Shown: positions 22,701 to 35,296 of the stretch, piece after piece
Layout of the letters: the number at the start of each line of letters is the position of its first letter
How positions within the stretch are numbered: position 1 is the stretch's first letter
NCBI GenBank assembly: GCA_030272155.1
Contig: CP126200.1
Location: 5,592,001 to 5,656,000, forward strand
Length of the DNA stretch: 64,000 bases
Reading direction: 5' to 3'
Origin: Tetradesmus obliquus
Lineage: Eukaryota > Chlorophyta > Chlorophyceae > Sphaeropleales > Scenedesmaceae
Notes under the pieces: generated by a model
The model's input: the letters and a program-made list of their open reading frames with translations, nothing else
Databases searched by the model: none
Told to the model about the DNA's origin: nothing
Program-made: the position numbers and the translations under genes

Positions 22701-25634
22701 TGGTGTTTGCATCATCATGAACACTCACTTGTCGTGCTGCCCTGCAACTGCGCCTTGCTCCCCCCCCCCCCTCCCCCAGGGCTCCTGGAACCTGCGTGAC
22801 GTGGTGTTCCCGAGCGGCGCGGTCATTGAGTCCTGGGCCTTCACCAGCCTGGTGGACCCGCAGTACCTGGTCAACGACGGGCCCACGGGCACCAACACCT
22901 TCCTGGCAGACCTGGTGGGCATGTGCAACAAGACGGGGCTCAAGTGCGACATGCCCGCCCTGGGCCCCTGGGACCCGCGCCACTCCATCGAGCAGCGCCT
23001 GGCGGCAGCCAAGGACGCCGCGCAGCGCAAGTTCGGCAAGGAGTGAGTGGCTTGCTCTCATTGCTGCGGCTGTTGTACTCCTGTTTTGCTGCTGTAATTG
23101 CACTCAAACGTTGCGCATTTATCACCCTTGTGCTTGTTGCACATGGTGCGCTGTGCACTCCTTGCTCCTGTGTCATGTCCTGCAGCCCTGGCCGGCCGCT
23201 GCAGCACAGCACTCGCATCTTATAGCCTGCTGTCTCTGGTTGCTTCCTCGCGCCACCCCCGCAGGTGCCAGATGGTGCTGGTGCTGCTGGAGCGCAAGCA
23301 GACCAGCGGGGAGTCACCCTACGCGCTGGTCAAGCAGGCGGGCGACAGCGCGCTGGGCATCCGCACGCAGTGCTTCGCGGCTGACAAGGCGGGCATCGGG
23401 CGCAACGCGCGGCCTCCCAAGGGCCGCCTGCAGTACTGCGCCAACGTGGCCATGAAGATCAACACCAAGATGGGAGGCGTCAACGTGAAGCTGCTGGACG
23501 ACCCGCAGCAGGTGGGGAGGCCGAGGCGGCAGGGCCCGGCCCAATGCGTGGTGACTGCAGGCGTTTGCTGTGGTGTGCTGCTGTGGCTATCAGCAGCAGC
23601 TCTGAAGGTGGCATGGAATTACAGAAGCTATTGCAATCGTGGCACTCAATGCTTGCAGAGCAGCGCTCAGTGCTTATTTGCAGCGACAGGCGACAATGCA
23701 GACAGGAGGTCTGCTGTGGCCCACCTGATGTTTTCAGCAGGCATTTCCTTGCATTTGACGGCCGTTCCTCACTCAGTGTACCACTGCTGTGCCCCCGCTG
23801 GGCCGCGCGCTGCGCTGCTGCTGCAGCCCAAGGTGGTGCCTGTGGTGGGCACGGTGCCCTTCATGGTGTTTGGCGCTGACGTGACGCACCCCACCAGCTT
23901 TCACCCTGACGACCCCTCCATCGCGGCAGTCACGGCCAGCTACGACCGGACGCTGGGGCGATTCATGAGCCGCGTGCTGCGCCAGGTGCGTGGCAGGGGG
24001 AAGGGCTGCGTTGCTGACATGCAGGATGTGTCCTGCTGCACATAGCGAGAATTGACTTGTTGCGTACAGTGCAGCCCTGCGCCAGACTGAAGCCAAGCGC
24101 ACGGCGTTCCCTGTCTGATGCCCGCTGTGTGCGCACACACCACGCTAACCATCGCATGCCCCTGCATATTCCTCCGCGCAGGGCCACCGTCAGGAGGTGA
24201 TTGGCGCGCTGCAGGAGGTGGTGCAGGACATGCTCAAGGAGTTCCACCGCCGCAACAACGGGCGCAAGCCGCAGGCGCTCATCTACTACCGCGACGGCGT
24301 GGCAGACAGCCAGTTCCCCGCCGTGCTGGAGCACGAGTACACAGCCTTCAGGAAGGTGAGGGCGGCGGCACGGCTGGCCGTGTGGCTTGGCTGAGGGACT
24401 CGCACATGCAGCTGTGCCTGCCCAGCCCTGGAGTATGCGTAGTCAGGATCTTGCTCGGCTACTGTTTGACGCTGATGCCAAGACGGGGCGTGCTGTTGCT
24501 GCTGCTTGTGCAGGCCTGCTACGCGCTGGAGGAGGGCTACTGCCCGCCCATCACGTTTGTGGTGGTGCAGAAGCGCCACAACACGCGGCTGTTCCCCACC
24601 GAGGGCGCAGACAGGTCGGGCAACTGCCTGCCAGGCACCGTGGTGGACAGCGAGATCTGCCACCCCACGCAGTTTGACTTCTTCCTGAACAGCCACGCGG
24701 GCCTGCAGGGCCACAACAAGCCCGCGCACTACCACGTGCTGGTGGACGAGAACGGCTTCAGTGCTGACGCGCTGCAGCTGTTCACCTACTGGCAGTGCTA
24801 CCTGTACTGCCGCTGCACACGGTGCGCAGCAGTGGGGGCTGGCGCTGTGTGCTGGTGTTGGCTGTCTTTCTGCCAGCTGTGTGACTGATGCAATTCGGGC
24901 AGTTTAGCGTACCTCAGGAATCAGGGCTAGGGCAGCAGTCGCATTGCTACCGTGTGTTGCGCAGCAGATCATTGTGCATGTATCCTTTTGTTCATGGTGC
25001 CTCTGAGTGCTGTGCCGTTGCTGACAGGTGTGCATGGTGCTGGCTCTCCAGACGCAAGGCAGCCCACTGCTGGCCAGGACACTGAAGGGCTAGGCTGCAG
25101 TTGACAGAGCCAGCTACATATGTTGCGCCTGTGCTGCTGCATGACTGTGACCAACACCTCAAAACTCATCTCTGCTGCCATGGCTGCTGCTGGCCGCAGG
25201 TCTGTGTCGTACGTGCCCGCCGCCTACTACGCGCACCTGGCCGCCTTCAGGGGCCGCCTCATGAAGCGCGAGGCGGACGAGGGCAGCATGGTCAGCAGCG
25301 GCAGCGGCGAGCGCGGGCCAGAGGTGCTGCAGATCCCGGTGAGGCGCCTTACCGTGTGTGTGTGTTGGGGGGGGGCATGGCGGCAGCCGCGTGCTGTACT
25401 GAAGGGCAGGGGCGTAGTTGCTGTGGCAGTGCATGTGGCATAAGGATAGTGTTGGAAGGCGTTCGGCAGCTGCAGCTTGCTGTCAGCTGTTGTTTGCAGC
25501 TGTTGTGAGTTGGTCAGGTGGTTTGGGGCGTCTGCTGCTGGTGCGCGGGCTCCCTGTGCTGTTGCTGACGTGCTGGCTTCTGCTGCTGCCGCCTGCAGGA
25601 CCGCTACGCCAACATGTGCATGTTCTACGCCTAA
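16733..25634 (+). CDS. AGO: Argonaute, canonical slicer-competent type with RGG N-terminus (AGO-A)
   Basis: Eighteen exons: 16733-16766, 17014-17055, 17438-17488, 17791-18068, 18394-18604, 19412-19774, 20015-20211, 20522-20623, 20992-21218, 21467-21609, 21862-21983, 22780-23042, 23265-23511, 23827-23985, 24182-24355, 24514-24821, 25200-25338 and 25599-25634. They join to 1,031 residues. Three small phase-1 exons plus exon 4 encode a Gly/Arg-rich region ([11 protein letters not shown], then repeated RGG and GGGR) of about 110 residues. N, L1, PAZ ([15 protein letters not shown]), MID ([20 protein letters not shown]) and PIWI follow. PIWI has the DEDH tetrad: Asp778 in FGADVTHP, Glu818 in GHRQE, Asp851 in YYRDGV and His943 or His945 in AHYHV. 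The end is MCMFYA, close to the usual Argonaute terminus. It should load small RNAs and cleave targets. RGG regions in Chlamydomonas AGO are arginine-methylated. Confidence 0.95.
22150..22690. repeat. Two tandem copies of a foldback element in AGO-A intron 11
   Basis: The 796-bp intron 21984-22779 contains two related units of about 250 bp, near 22150-22400 and 22430-22690. Each unit has an inverted terminal word (CAAGACAA at 22195 with its complement ending at 22273; CAAGACAA at 22447 with a one-base variant ending at 22545), then shared downstream words GGGGTGTTGCAT and GCACATGTGGCA. The second unit adds a near-perfect inner hairpin: 27-base arms 22475-22501 and 22503-22529 with one mismatch. 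Confidence 0.85.
22642..22658 (+). repeat. Short interstitial plant-type telomeric repeat
   Basis: Two TTTAGGG units followed by TTT lie inside the second foldback copy. The corresponding place in the first copy lacks them, so they were probably gained after the duplication. TTTAGGG is the ancestral green-plant telomere unit, which supports the green-lineage assignment. Confidence 0.85.
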
Positions 25635-25957
25635 GGGCAGCATGGGACATGGGCTACTGTGGCAGCTCATGCGCAGCGCGTAGCTGGCAGGCTCGGGCCT
25701 GGGGCAGCATTGCTGCGAGTGTGCAGCGCCGATCTGACGAGGATGGTGAGGGTGGAGAGGACTGAAGGGCAGGTGCAGGGTAGTGCAGCTGGTGCCAGCA
25801 TGCATGCAGCTGTTTGGTATCAGCTGGCCGTTTTTCAGCTGGCGCGGGGCGCCTGCAGGCTGCTGCGGCATCGTTTGGGTGGTGGCGCAGCAGTAGTGGG
25901 TAATGCTCGGCTGGCAAGAAAGGCTGGCATGAAAAACGGTGCCTGTTCGTGCGTAGC

Positions 25958-25962
25958 TGTAA
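25958..25962 (+). terminator. TGTAA poly(A) signal for AGO-A
   Basis: TGTAA lies 324 nt after the AGO-A stop codon, a distance similar to those seen after the CONSTANS-like and rimO genes. Inferred from motif and position. Confidence 0.45.
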
Positions 25963-26756
25963 TGCTGATGCAGGGGTAGTGTAGGCTATCAGTTGCAGCG
26001 TATTAGTTCCTGCTGCTCATTGTATTGTATGTGACTGTCTGGGGGTGCTATTCACGTGTACCAAGAGCAGTGTGTTCACTCAACCCAGCAATGTACATGT
26101 GCCGCATATGGCCGGCTTACCCGCGAGTGCAGCATTCTTTGCTCAGAAGAACCAGCAACCTGACGTTGCGATTGAGTGTGACATGTTAAAAGGTGTTGAG
26201 GACGTTGTGCAGGCATGCAGTCTGCAGGACTGCTCTTTGTGCCATTGGGGTGCGCAGGTGGCCGGGGGATCCCTGTCATGTGGTTGGCAGGCTGCAGCAA
26301 GACCCTTGTGTGGCTGGTTGTGTTGGTATAGCATGCCAGAGTTGTGGAGATGACACCAGCGTTTACTATGTGCATGGGGTGTTTCAAGCGTCGGGTGCCC
26401 ATTGCTGCCCAGTTGGTTTTCAAACAGTTGTGCACGGCAGCTTGCAGTGAGCCGACGGGCAACAGAGCAGAGGCTCCTGAGTTGTTTCCTTGCCTGCTTG
26501 CTTTCCTACTTGCAAGGATCCGTCTTTTTGACAGCTCCTCTGTAAGCCTGCGATGCACGTATACATCGACCGCGGTCTGCTGATCTGTCAGCCGAACCCT
26601 AGAGGGCCAAGCTGATGACAAGGTCTCAGAGGACACAAGGCGTCATGTGACACACTGTGTGTACGCGTGCTCAGACCGAACTTAAAACACCAAAACCTGT
26701 TTCAAGTAATTTAAAATGTTGTTACTTGCAGCTATGCGTCTCCTGTACCGCCACTG

Positions 26757-26960
26757 ATGGAATGGCGCGACAGCCTGAAAGTTCTTCATCTGTTCGATGG
26801 CCATCGAGGTGCCAGTAGCGCCTTTGCAAGTCATGATACGTTGAAATGTCAAGTGAAAGTGAGTATCATCTCGATTGATTCGCCACAGGTGCAACCTAAG
26901 CACTGCAATTATGCAAACACCAAAGTAGTACTTCCTCTTGACTTGGCCAATGCAGCATAG
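26757..26960 (+). other. Small open frame with a methyltransferase-like motif, possibly a gene fragment
   Basis: A 67-codon frame begins MEWRDSLKVLHLFDGHRGAS, continues with AFASHDTLKCQ and IISIDSPQVQPKHC, and stops 12 bases before the ATG at 26973. The pattern hydrophobic-L-F-D-G-x-x-G followed about 25 residues later by I-x-S-I-D is reminiscent of motifs I and II of class I SAM methyltransferases such as cytosine DNA methylases. No catalytic motif is present in so short a piece. It could equally be chance, a uORF of the next gene or a decayed fragment. Confidence 0.25.
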
Positions 26961-26972
26961 CAGAGCTGGAAC

Positions 26973-29900
26973 ATGGCTGATCCTCTGCCTACTATGCGTT
27001 CTGCTGCAGAGTCACCAGCCAGGCCTCAGCAGCTGTCAGCTGTGGTATCAGGTCACAAGCAGCAGTTGGGGGCGCTGCTGTCAGAGCGGCAGCAGTTGCT
27101 GCAGGCGCAGGCCGGCCTGCTAAGGAGTTATGTCATGGCTGGAGTGCCACTGCCTAAGGTGTGGGACCTCGTCTCTTCTCTGTCATGAGCACTGTGCAGT
27201 TATCGCAAAGCAGTGCACCTGCACAAGACCTGTTGTGGACACAGATTTGTGTCCTCTAGCGGACTGCACCCCTGGGCATACTCTGCAACTGCGTGACCAT
27301 CCTGCTGGTCTGTTGGCCGCCCGGCCAGCTGCGCTACGTGTTGATGCTTGCAGCACGCATGCTTGTTGCAGGGCGCGAGTGATGCTGGCGCATCCTCTGC
27401 TGAGCGGCGGCAGCAGCTGGTGGCGCAGCTGACGCAGGAGGAGGGCGCCGCGCGTGCAGCGCTGGAGGCGCTGAAGCAGGTGACTCGCGGCACAGCGCAG
27501 CGCACAGCAGCTGTGCACTTCACAAGGAGCCAGAAGCATGATGCTATGCTTGTGGCGTATGGTTAGCGCGAACAGGCAACAATTGGGCTGCATCAGGCAT
27601 CTCAGCAGATCGATGCCTGGGGCCAGTAGTTACAACTGCGGCCCAGATAAACTGCTTTGCCAAGCCAAACCTGACAAGTCCTACCTCTACAACGTTGCAG
27701 GGATTTCCCTTATCAAAAGCCAGGGAGGTCGGCGCTAGTGTGATGAAGCAAGCACAGGAGCTGGCAGCAGGCAGCCAGGGGCAGCTGCCCTTGCCAGCAG
27801 GCAGCAGCGCGCCACAGGCGCAGTGCGTGCTGCTAGCAGCTGGACAGGCTGCAGCTAGCAGCGACCAGCAGCAGGCGGGTGTGCTGTCAACTGCAGCCAC
27901 TTCCGGCACAGCAGCAACAGCAGCAGCTGGCCGCCAGACAAGGGTGGCATTCAGCGCCAAACGCCAGCCAACAGCGCAGCAGTCGAGTGGCTTCAACCGC
28001 AGTGCCAGCCCGCCGTTGCTCGCAGCAAATGACGGGTATGAAGACCTTGAAGAGGGTGCTGCAGGCGGCAGTTACCAGCCCCAACGGTGAGCATCACATG
28101 TTCGTCCCAGTGCTAGTCTAGGAACAGCTGGAGTTCCGCTGCTGTGTTGCCTGCAATGCCTCAGCTTGGATGTTGCCCGCTGACGTGCTGCTGCCGCACC
28201 TGCACCCTGCCTGCTGACATGGCCCTAGGCGTCCTGCAAGCCACACAGTGCTCCAGGAGCAGCAGAGCGCCAGCAGCAGTGAAGCGCCTGCCCCTGCGTA
28301 TGTCAAGGAGCTGCAGGCTCAGGTGGCGGCGCTGCAGGCCACACTGAGCAGCCAGCTGAGGCCTGCGCCTGCTGCACCTGACCCCTGGAGCCAGCTGCTG
28401 CCAGCCATGACCGCAGCAGCAATGTTTGCCGGAAATCCAGCAGTAGCAGCCTTGACAGCAGCAGCAGGGGGACAGCAGTCAGCGCTTGCAGGATGGGGCC
28501 AGCTTGCAGGACTGCCCAGTGCAGGGCCTGCCGCAGCTGTGTCTGCATCGCTGGGCGTGCCGCCTGACGTGCTGGCAGCAGACCCCAGCCTGGCTGCTGC
28601 CGTGTCTGCGCACACGCGCGACATGGCGCTGCTGCGCATGGATGTGGAGAAGGTGCGCGCGGCTTCAGAGCTGCAGCAGCTGAAGGCGCAACTGGCGGCA
28701 GCGGTGCAGCAGCAGCAGCAGCAGCAGCAGGCGCAGCAAGTGCCAGTGCCCCCACTGCCGGAGCTGTACAGCAGCAGCGGCAGAAGGCGAACAGGCGTGC
28801 AGCAGTGGCAGGAGCAGGGCGACGACGACGACCATCTGCTGCTTGGTGCCGGTCAGCAGCAGGAGCAGCAGCAGCCAGCTGATGACGAAGATGTGGCCAG
28901 CATGCACCACAAGGTAGGCAGCCTGCTTTGCTCTAGCTGCAGCTGCACAAGCAAGTGTGGGCATGAGCCCGCAACAAGCCAGCACTGTGTTGCTCTCAGT
29001 CATTGAACTGCATACAGTCATTGAACTGCATACTAAAGTTGAGTCGGCCACTTCAGTGCCGCCCTGTCCCAACCCCGCTTTGCATTGCAGTTGTCTGATG
29101 CAGATGGCTGGCTGGATGGGCTGGCTGCTGGCAGTGACGCGCTGCTGCCGGCTGTTGCTGCTGCCGAGGACGAGGCGCTGGCCCCTGAGGAGGCCTCCGC
29201 GGTGCTGGCTGCGCGCGGTGCCGTGGCCAGCACGGATGTGCTGCAGGTGCATGTCGCGTCAGCAGGGCCCTTCAGCAGGAGTGGCACTTACAGGTAGGAT
29301 GTGCAGCAGCACCTACGAGCAAGCGTCAGCACCAGCTCGCCAGCGCTGACCTGGAGCTGTCAATGGCCAACTGGTTCCTGCCCGCACATCAAACGCAGCC
29401 ACTGGGCCTCCACAACCAGGCTTGCCCCACTGCTCCACCCTGCAGTGTGTGATTGCTGCAACAGTCACGCTCAGTGCAAGACCAGCACGCGCCACTTCTT
29501 GATGTGCTGTCTGGATGCTGCTGTGCAAACAGGCACGGTTTGCCTGCATGGTGGTGGCCTTTCAAGCATCGGCCCTGTGCATAACACAGCCCATGGGCTT
29601 CCTTGTGCACAGCATGCTCGCCTGTGCCGACCTGTTTGCCGACGTGTGTGCTGCCATTGTGGCTGTGCCGCCAGGGTGACTGCGGTGCTGTACGAGGGTT
29701 ACCAGCAAGTGGAGGGGGCGCCAGGGCAGCAGGTCAGCGCCAGCACCAGCAAGCGCGTGGTGGTGCCACTCGGCAGCAGCAGCGCAGCGCCAGGCGATGC
29801 TGATGCTGCGGCCAGCACTGGCTCCGGTGTGGCCAACTTCAACGAGGGCCTGTCACTCAAGGGTGTGAGCTTGAGCGCCAGCAGCACGCTGGTGCTTGAG

Positions 29901-32900
29901 CTGCACATGGCAAAGCCTGGCTTGGCGGGGCTGCCCACCAAGGAGGCGCTGGTGGGCTGGGCGGCGCTGCCTGTGCTCAGCAGCGGCCAGGTGCGCGGCA
30001 CAGGCCAGCAGACCCAGCGTTGCAGGTACATGCGTGACAGGATAGTGTACAGACTGTTGAAAAGCAGTCGCATCTGCCTCATCAGAGCGCATTAGCATGC
30101 TGCACATTTACAATGTTGTGGCAACGACAACACTGGAGATCAGGGCCCTGCCGGAGCCCCGGCCAGTTATATACCTACCAACCTCTGCGCTGCTTGCCAT
30201 GCTGCTGCAGGTGGTGCCCGGGCAGCAGAGCCTGCCGCTGTTCCGACTGCCGCTCATGCTCACGGCGCAGCGCAAATTCACGTACGACGGCGCGCTGCTG
30301 GACGTGCGGCTGGCGGTGTACCGGGGCGCGCCTGGCGACACCGCCCTGGGACCAGGCGCGGCCGCTGCTGGGCCGGCAAGGTCTGAAGTGGCTGTGGGCC
30401 AGGGGCAGCACGAGGACATCCCTGGTGTGCCCAGCGCGGCGTGGGTGCGCGTGCAGCGTGGCGTACCGCCTGCCGACCCATACACGCCAGGTGCGCATGC
30501 ACGGCAGCGGTGGTGCCTGTTTGTGTTCGTCAGCCATGTGCTGAGTCAGCACGCACATCCCTGGTCTGCTGCGTCTACAGTCTACATGAAGTGCCAGATC
30601 CCTGATGCCTGGTGTGCGCTTGGCAGTCAACAGATCAGGTTGTTTGCCTAGCCACTGCTGCCCGGTTAGTGGCTAAATCTTCACGGCAGGAAAAACAGCA
30701 ATGACACGCAGCATGCACCTGCTCCCTCGCTGCGCTGGCTGCTGCTGCCGCCCGCAGGTGATGGCCTGGTGGTGGTGGTGGACGCGGCGCGCTTTCTGCC
30801 CGCCAGCGTGACCATCAGCAGGGTGCTGGGCAGCGTGTGGAGCAGCAGTGGTGCGCTGCTGGCGGGGCCCTGGGAGGGCGTGGCGCAGCCTGACAGCGAT
30901 GCGCTCAACCCGCGCTACGCCTGCAGCGCCACGCTTGGCGTGCAGCACAACAACACGCGCTTCGAGGACGCCACGGCAACACTCATGCTGCAGGTACGGG
31001 CTGGCCTGTGGCTGCTGCACACGTGAAGCTGGTGTGACGAGCATCTGCTGCTGATGGTGTCGGAGTGCCCCCTGTTGCTCCGCCACCATTCTCTGGTTGC
31101 CCATGTGGCGTGACTGGCTGTGCCGACGCGTAGCTAGGGCCTTCCCTGCAAGCTGATATCCTTCACCACCCCCACCTTGCGACCAAGCCGCACCTCCTGT
31201 CTGCTGCCGGTGCTGGCTCCAGGTGCAAACCATTGAGCGCACCAGCGGCGTGCTGCGCGTGGTGGGCTTTGCGCTGCTGGGGCTGTTCCTGGACCCCAAG
31301 GCGGGCGGCCAGCCCGTGAGCAGGAGCATACAGGACTATGTGCTCAACCAGGGGGCATTCCAGGTTGGCGGGGGGGGGGGGGGGGGGGTCCTGCGGCAGG
31401 GCAGAGGGGCAGGGGCCACAAGAGTAGTGAGAAGTCTCGGCGTCGACTGATTGGGTGTTGTGGTCTGCACCACAATGTTGCACAGCTCCAGTCGCCGCTC
31501 GCTGCTGTATCGACCTATGCATGTTGCTGGATGCCTTGAGTGCTTCTGTCCTGCCTGCTGGTGTGCTGCAGGTGCCGCTGCATGCGGGGGCGCCCTCCTC
31601 GTCAAGCCCGCTGCGTGGCACAAGCTTGGACGACATTCCACGCCTGCCCTGTGCATCACTGCTGCTGCGCATCCTTACGCCAGGTGGGGCAGAGCTGTTT
31701 GGACACGCTGCCTGTCGCTCAGAGGCACAGTCGCACGTCATTGCGCTTGTAGTGGCAGCAGCTGATGCAGTGACTGCTGGTCAGAGTCAAACTAGTACCA
31801 CAGTTTTTGTACAGCACAAAACCTGTATGCTCTGCCGGCATTACGTGGCGTGGTAGCTGCGCTGAGGAGTGCTGCACCGATACAGGACATGCACATGTGT
31901 AAGCTGTGTCATGCCTGCATGGTGCTGCTGCTACCTGCAGAGATGGCCAAGCTGGCACGCCGCAAGCCTGCCCCTGTGTATGCTGAGCGCGTGTACGACA
32001 CCGTCAGCAGGGCGCTGCCCACGCCTTTGGAGCGCGTGCTGTACGCCAAAGTGCGGCGCAGCGGCATCAGTGGCTGCAGCTGCACAACAAAAGACATACA
32101 TTGTTGCTTTGGCAGCTACCTGGCACATGTATGGCGTGCATTATTGTTATGCACTGTATGTCTTGACATCTACTGCACATTGTCGCCTGCTGCACGTTGT
32201 TGGCTCAGCAACCACACTGTCTGCTGTTGTGCACTCTAGGTGTTGGCCAGGCGGCCCATGAGCGCGAGGTCGGCAGCTCGCCTTGTCTCATGGCTCAGGT
32301 GTGTTCCGCTTCGTGGCGGATGTGCGCGGTCTTGTGTTCCTGCTTGCGCAGTTGCGCATCCGCTGTTCTGCATTTTGTGTGACACGCGAGGCATATCTGC
32401 TTGTTCTGGCGAGTGATCCACAACTGGCCTGCCGACAGCAAACACCATTACAGTTCAAGAACTGTGCTGATGTGTATTGCTGCGCTGGGCTTGCAGGCGG
32501 CAGCCGGGCGGCCTCAGCGGCAGGGTCAGCAGCGCCAGCAGGCGCGTCACTGGCGGGGACGGCGCTGCTGCTGGGGCTGCAGCCGGCAGCGGCGGCACAG
32601 GCGGTGGGCGCCTGCTGGCGCGCATGTTTAACGGTGGCGGTGATGATGAGGCAGCTGCGGCAGCTGCGCACCTCAACACGGGCGACCCTGCTGCAGCCGT
32701 GGAGCTGCGCAGTGCAGAGCTGGAGGCTGCGCAAGGTGTGCAGGGTGCCATGATAACAGGTGCAATGCAGCGTGTCATGCACGAGCTGTGACTCTTGATT
32801 ATACTTGCAGCACTCTGACATGCAAAGTTGAGCCTCTGGCTTAGGGCCTGGCCAGCAAACGTGTGTACCGGACACCATTGGCAACAGCAGCTGACGTGCT

Positions 32901-35296
32901 GTTCAATTCCTCCCTTTGCTTTCTTGCTGCAGCTGAGCCGCTGCCTCCTTCAGACCCCGAGATCATCGACTGGCTGTCAGACGTCATGGAGCAGGCCTCA
33001 GCAGCAGCCACGGCAGCGCCAGGCAAGCCCGGCAGCAGCAGCAGCGGTTCCCTGAGCTTCATCAACCTCAACACGGGCTACGAGTACAGCGCCAGCCTGG
33101 GCTTCTTCGTGGCGCTGGACGGCGCGGCACGCCTGGCGCGGCTGCTGCCCACTGCTGGGCTGGTCAGCTACAGCCCGCCTGGCAGCCTGTACCAGGTGGG
33201 CGTGGGGGTGGGGGAGCCGGCAGCAAAGGCAGCATCGCAGTCGCAACATGCAAGTGCCGCAGGCAGGTGCATTGCCACTCAGCTAGAAAGTGCTGCATTC
33301 AAGGCATTTACACTGCTGCTGAGCATTGCTGAACCAGCCTTGCAGAGCTGAGCATGTGATGCGCATTGTGCGCAGTTTGTATGCGATGGTGCTCAGCAAT
33401 CCTACTGTTTCACACTGTTGCTTGCCGTCTTGCTCTGTTTCTGCTGCTGCTGCTGAGCTGCAGGACCACCCACTGGTGGATGACGTGAAGGTGACACTGG
33501 ACTATGACATGGACGCGCCACTGGCAGCACCGGTGAGGGCGCCCCTGAATGGTGGCTGCAACCCCATGAGCAATGCATGTTCCGCCTCCACCGTCGGTGT
33601 TGTCGCAGCTGCTGAGCAGCTTGAGCAGTGAGTGTGCTCGCACGTCAGCCCACCTATGCCATGCCTGCCGCAGTTGGTGTCATCTGCTTGCAGCATATGC
33701 ACACATGATAGCCACCAGCAGCTGACTGCCGGCTGCGTTGCTGCCCTCACTGGCTGCAGCGCTGGCTGGACGGCTACCAGCAGTTTGCGGGCGTGCCCTA
33801 CCACCCCGCCCTGGTGCTGCTGGTGGACGTGCGCGCCGTGCTGCCAGGCAGCGCCAGCAGCTCGCCGCAGGGCTGGGCCTGCCTGCCGGTGTTTGAGCCA
33901 GCGGGCTGCTTTGTGGCCAGCGGCACCTACCAGCTGCCCCTCTTCCAGGTGGGCGGGAAGCATGAGGAGGGCAAGCAGCATTCACAATTTTGCCAGAGAT
34001 CACAGTGTCTGTCAGGCTCTCAGATGTCATTGCTGAGGTATGATGATAGCCACCAATTGAGCCATAGCCTGCAGGCAACTGGCAGCATGTGGTACCACAG
34101 CAGGCCGGTCAGCTTGATTGTGTGTGAGGGTGTGTCTCTTCATCTCTTCGTGCGTGCTACGTTGTGTGTGTGCGCTGCTGATCCCCTGCTGCTGCCAGGG
34201 CATCCCCTCCCACCAGCTGCTGGCTGAACTGGCGGCATCCAGCGACCCAGACGCCGTCATGCTCGGAGCCATTGCGGTGAGACGCGACGCACAGCAGCTG
34301 CTGCCAGCAGTAGCGCCAGCACTTTTAGCCAGCAGCAGCAGCAGCAGCAGCAGACACAGTGCTCTGTCTCTGTTCGCTGCCTGGTGATGAGCAATGTTAC
34401 TTGACGCCGCTCCGTGAGCTTTGCACATACATACAGTGTGACATAGTCAGTGACCACAATGCCACAGCTGTTTCAAGCGCCAGCATGGCATCATGTGCAG
34501 CACCACCCACTTGACTTGCACTGCTGTTGCTGCTGTGTGCGCACAGTCTGGCCGTGTGCGTCCCAGCCTGGAGGCGTCCAGCGTGCTGCTGCGGCTGATG
34601 TGCGGCAGCAGGCAGGGCCAGCTGGAGGCGCCGGCCTGGAGCCTGCCGCTGCCTGAGCTGAGGCTGCCCAGGTGACCAGCTCGCGGCAGGCGGGGCAGCT
34701 GTGCTACAAGCATGTTGGCAGCATTCAGCTGGTGGTGTCTCAGCTGTGAGGTGGATGCTGCCGTTGGCCAGCAGTTGCCGTGTATGCATGCAACAGGCGC
34801 GGGGTCACTCACGCATGTGGCGCTGCCCGCAGGTATGTTGTTGCTGAGCTGGGGCCGCGCTTCGTGGCTGAGATGCGCAAGATGATCCGCAACAAGACCT
34901 ACGCCATGGTAAGCACCCAGGCGGCGGTGGCCTGTGTGACTCGGTTGCTCGACATGTGCCTGCTCCTGACGCCATCAGCTGCATCATGTGTACATCAGCT
35001 GCTGTAGAGCACACCACACGTTAGACACACTTATACACCGCTACCCTGAATATACCGCACAGCTACGCTGCGGCACTCAGCTCAGCCCATGCACCACTGT
35101 GCAACCCAGCGCTGTTCCAACTTAGCTGCTGCTGCTGCTGCTGCTGCTGCCGTGCCCTCCCCAGGCCAAGCCGAAGGACCTGAGTGACGAGCAGTTCATG
35201 GACCAGATCAACGACAGCCTCATCAAGGTGGCGGGGCTGGACGCGCAGCTGGAGGGGGGCGACAGCGGCGACGAGGGCGCGCCAGAGGGGCGCTAG
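26973..35296 (+). CDS. Large coiled-coil and C2-like domain protein, possibly CCDC17-related
   Basis: Twenty exons join in frame to 1,330 residues: 26973-27158, 27372-27479, 27701-28086, about 28229-28913, 29091-29293, 29675-29990, 30211-30490, 30758-30993, 31223-31363, 31572-31683, 31941-32050, 32240-32298, 32497-32735, 32933-33195, 33464-33532, 33760-33948, 34199-34276, 34547-34671, 34833-34908 and 35165-35296. The N-terminus is a Gln-rich coiled coil (HKQQLGALLSERQQLLQAQ; ERRQQLVAQLTQEE). Two or three beta-rich modules look C2-like: VTAVLYEGYQQVEG...LVLELHM, then GLVVVVDAARFLPASVTISR. A later one has ALVLLVDVRAVLPG...SGTYQLPLF. This order recalls animal CCDC17 and related ciliary proteins, from memory and not searched. 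A role in flagella is a guess. The start of exon 4 could also be 28241. Confidence 0.72.

Larger units (their letters stand above)
25635..26972. other. AGO-A 3' UTR and upstream region of the next gene
   Basis: The first 330 bases are probably AGO-A 3' UTR. From about 26600 the composition becomes less GC-rich, and the sequence around 26705-26733 resembles a splice acceptor (ACTTGCAG), so part of this may be 5' UTR of the gene starting at 26973. One small open frame is listed separately. Confidence 0.5.
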
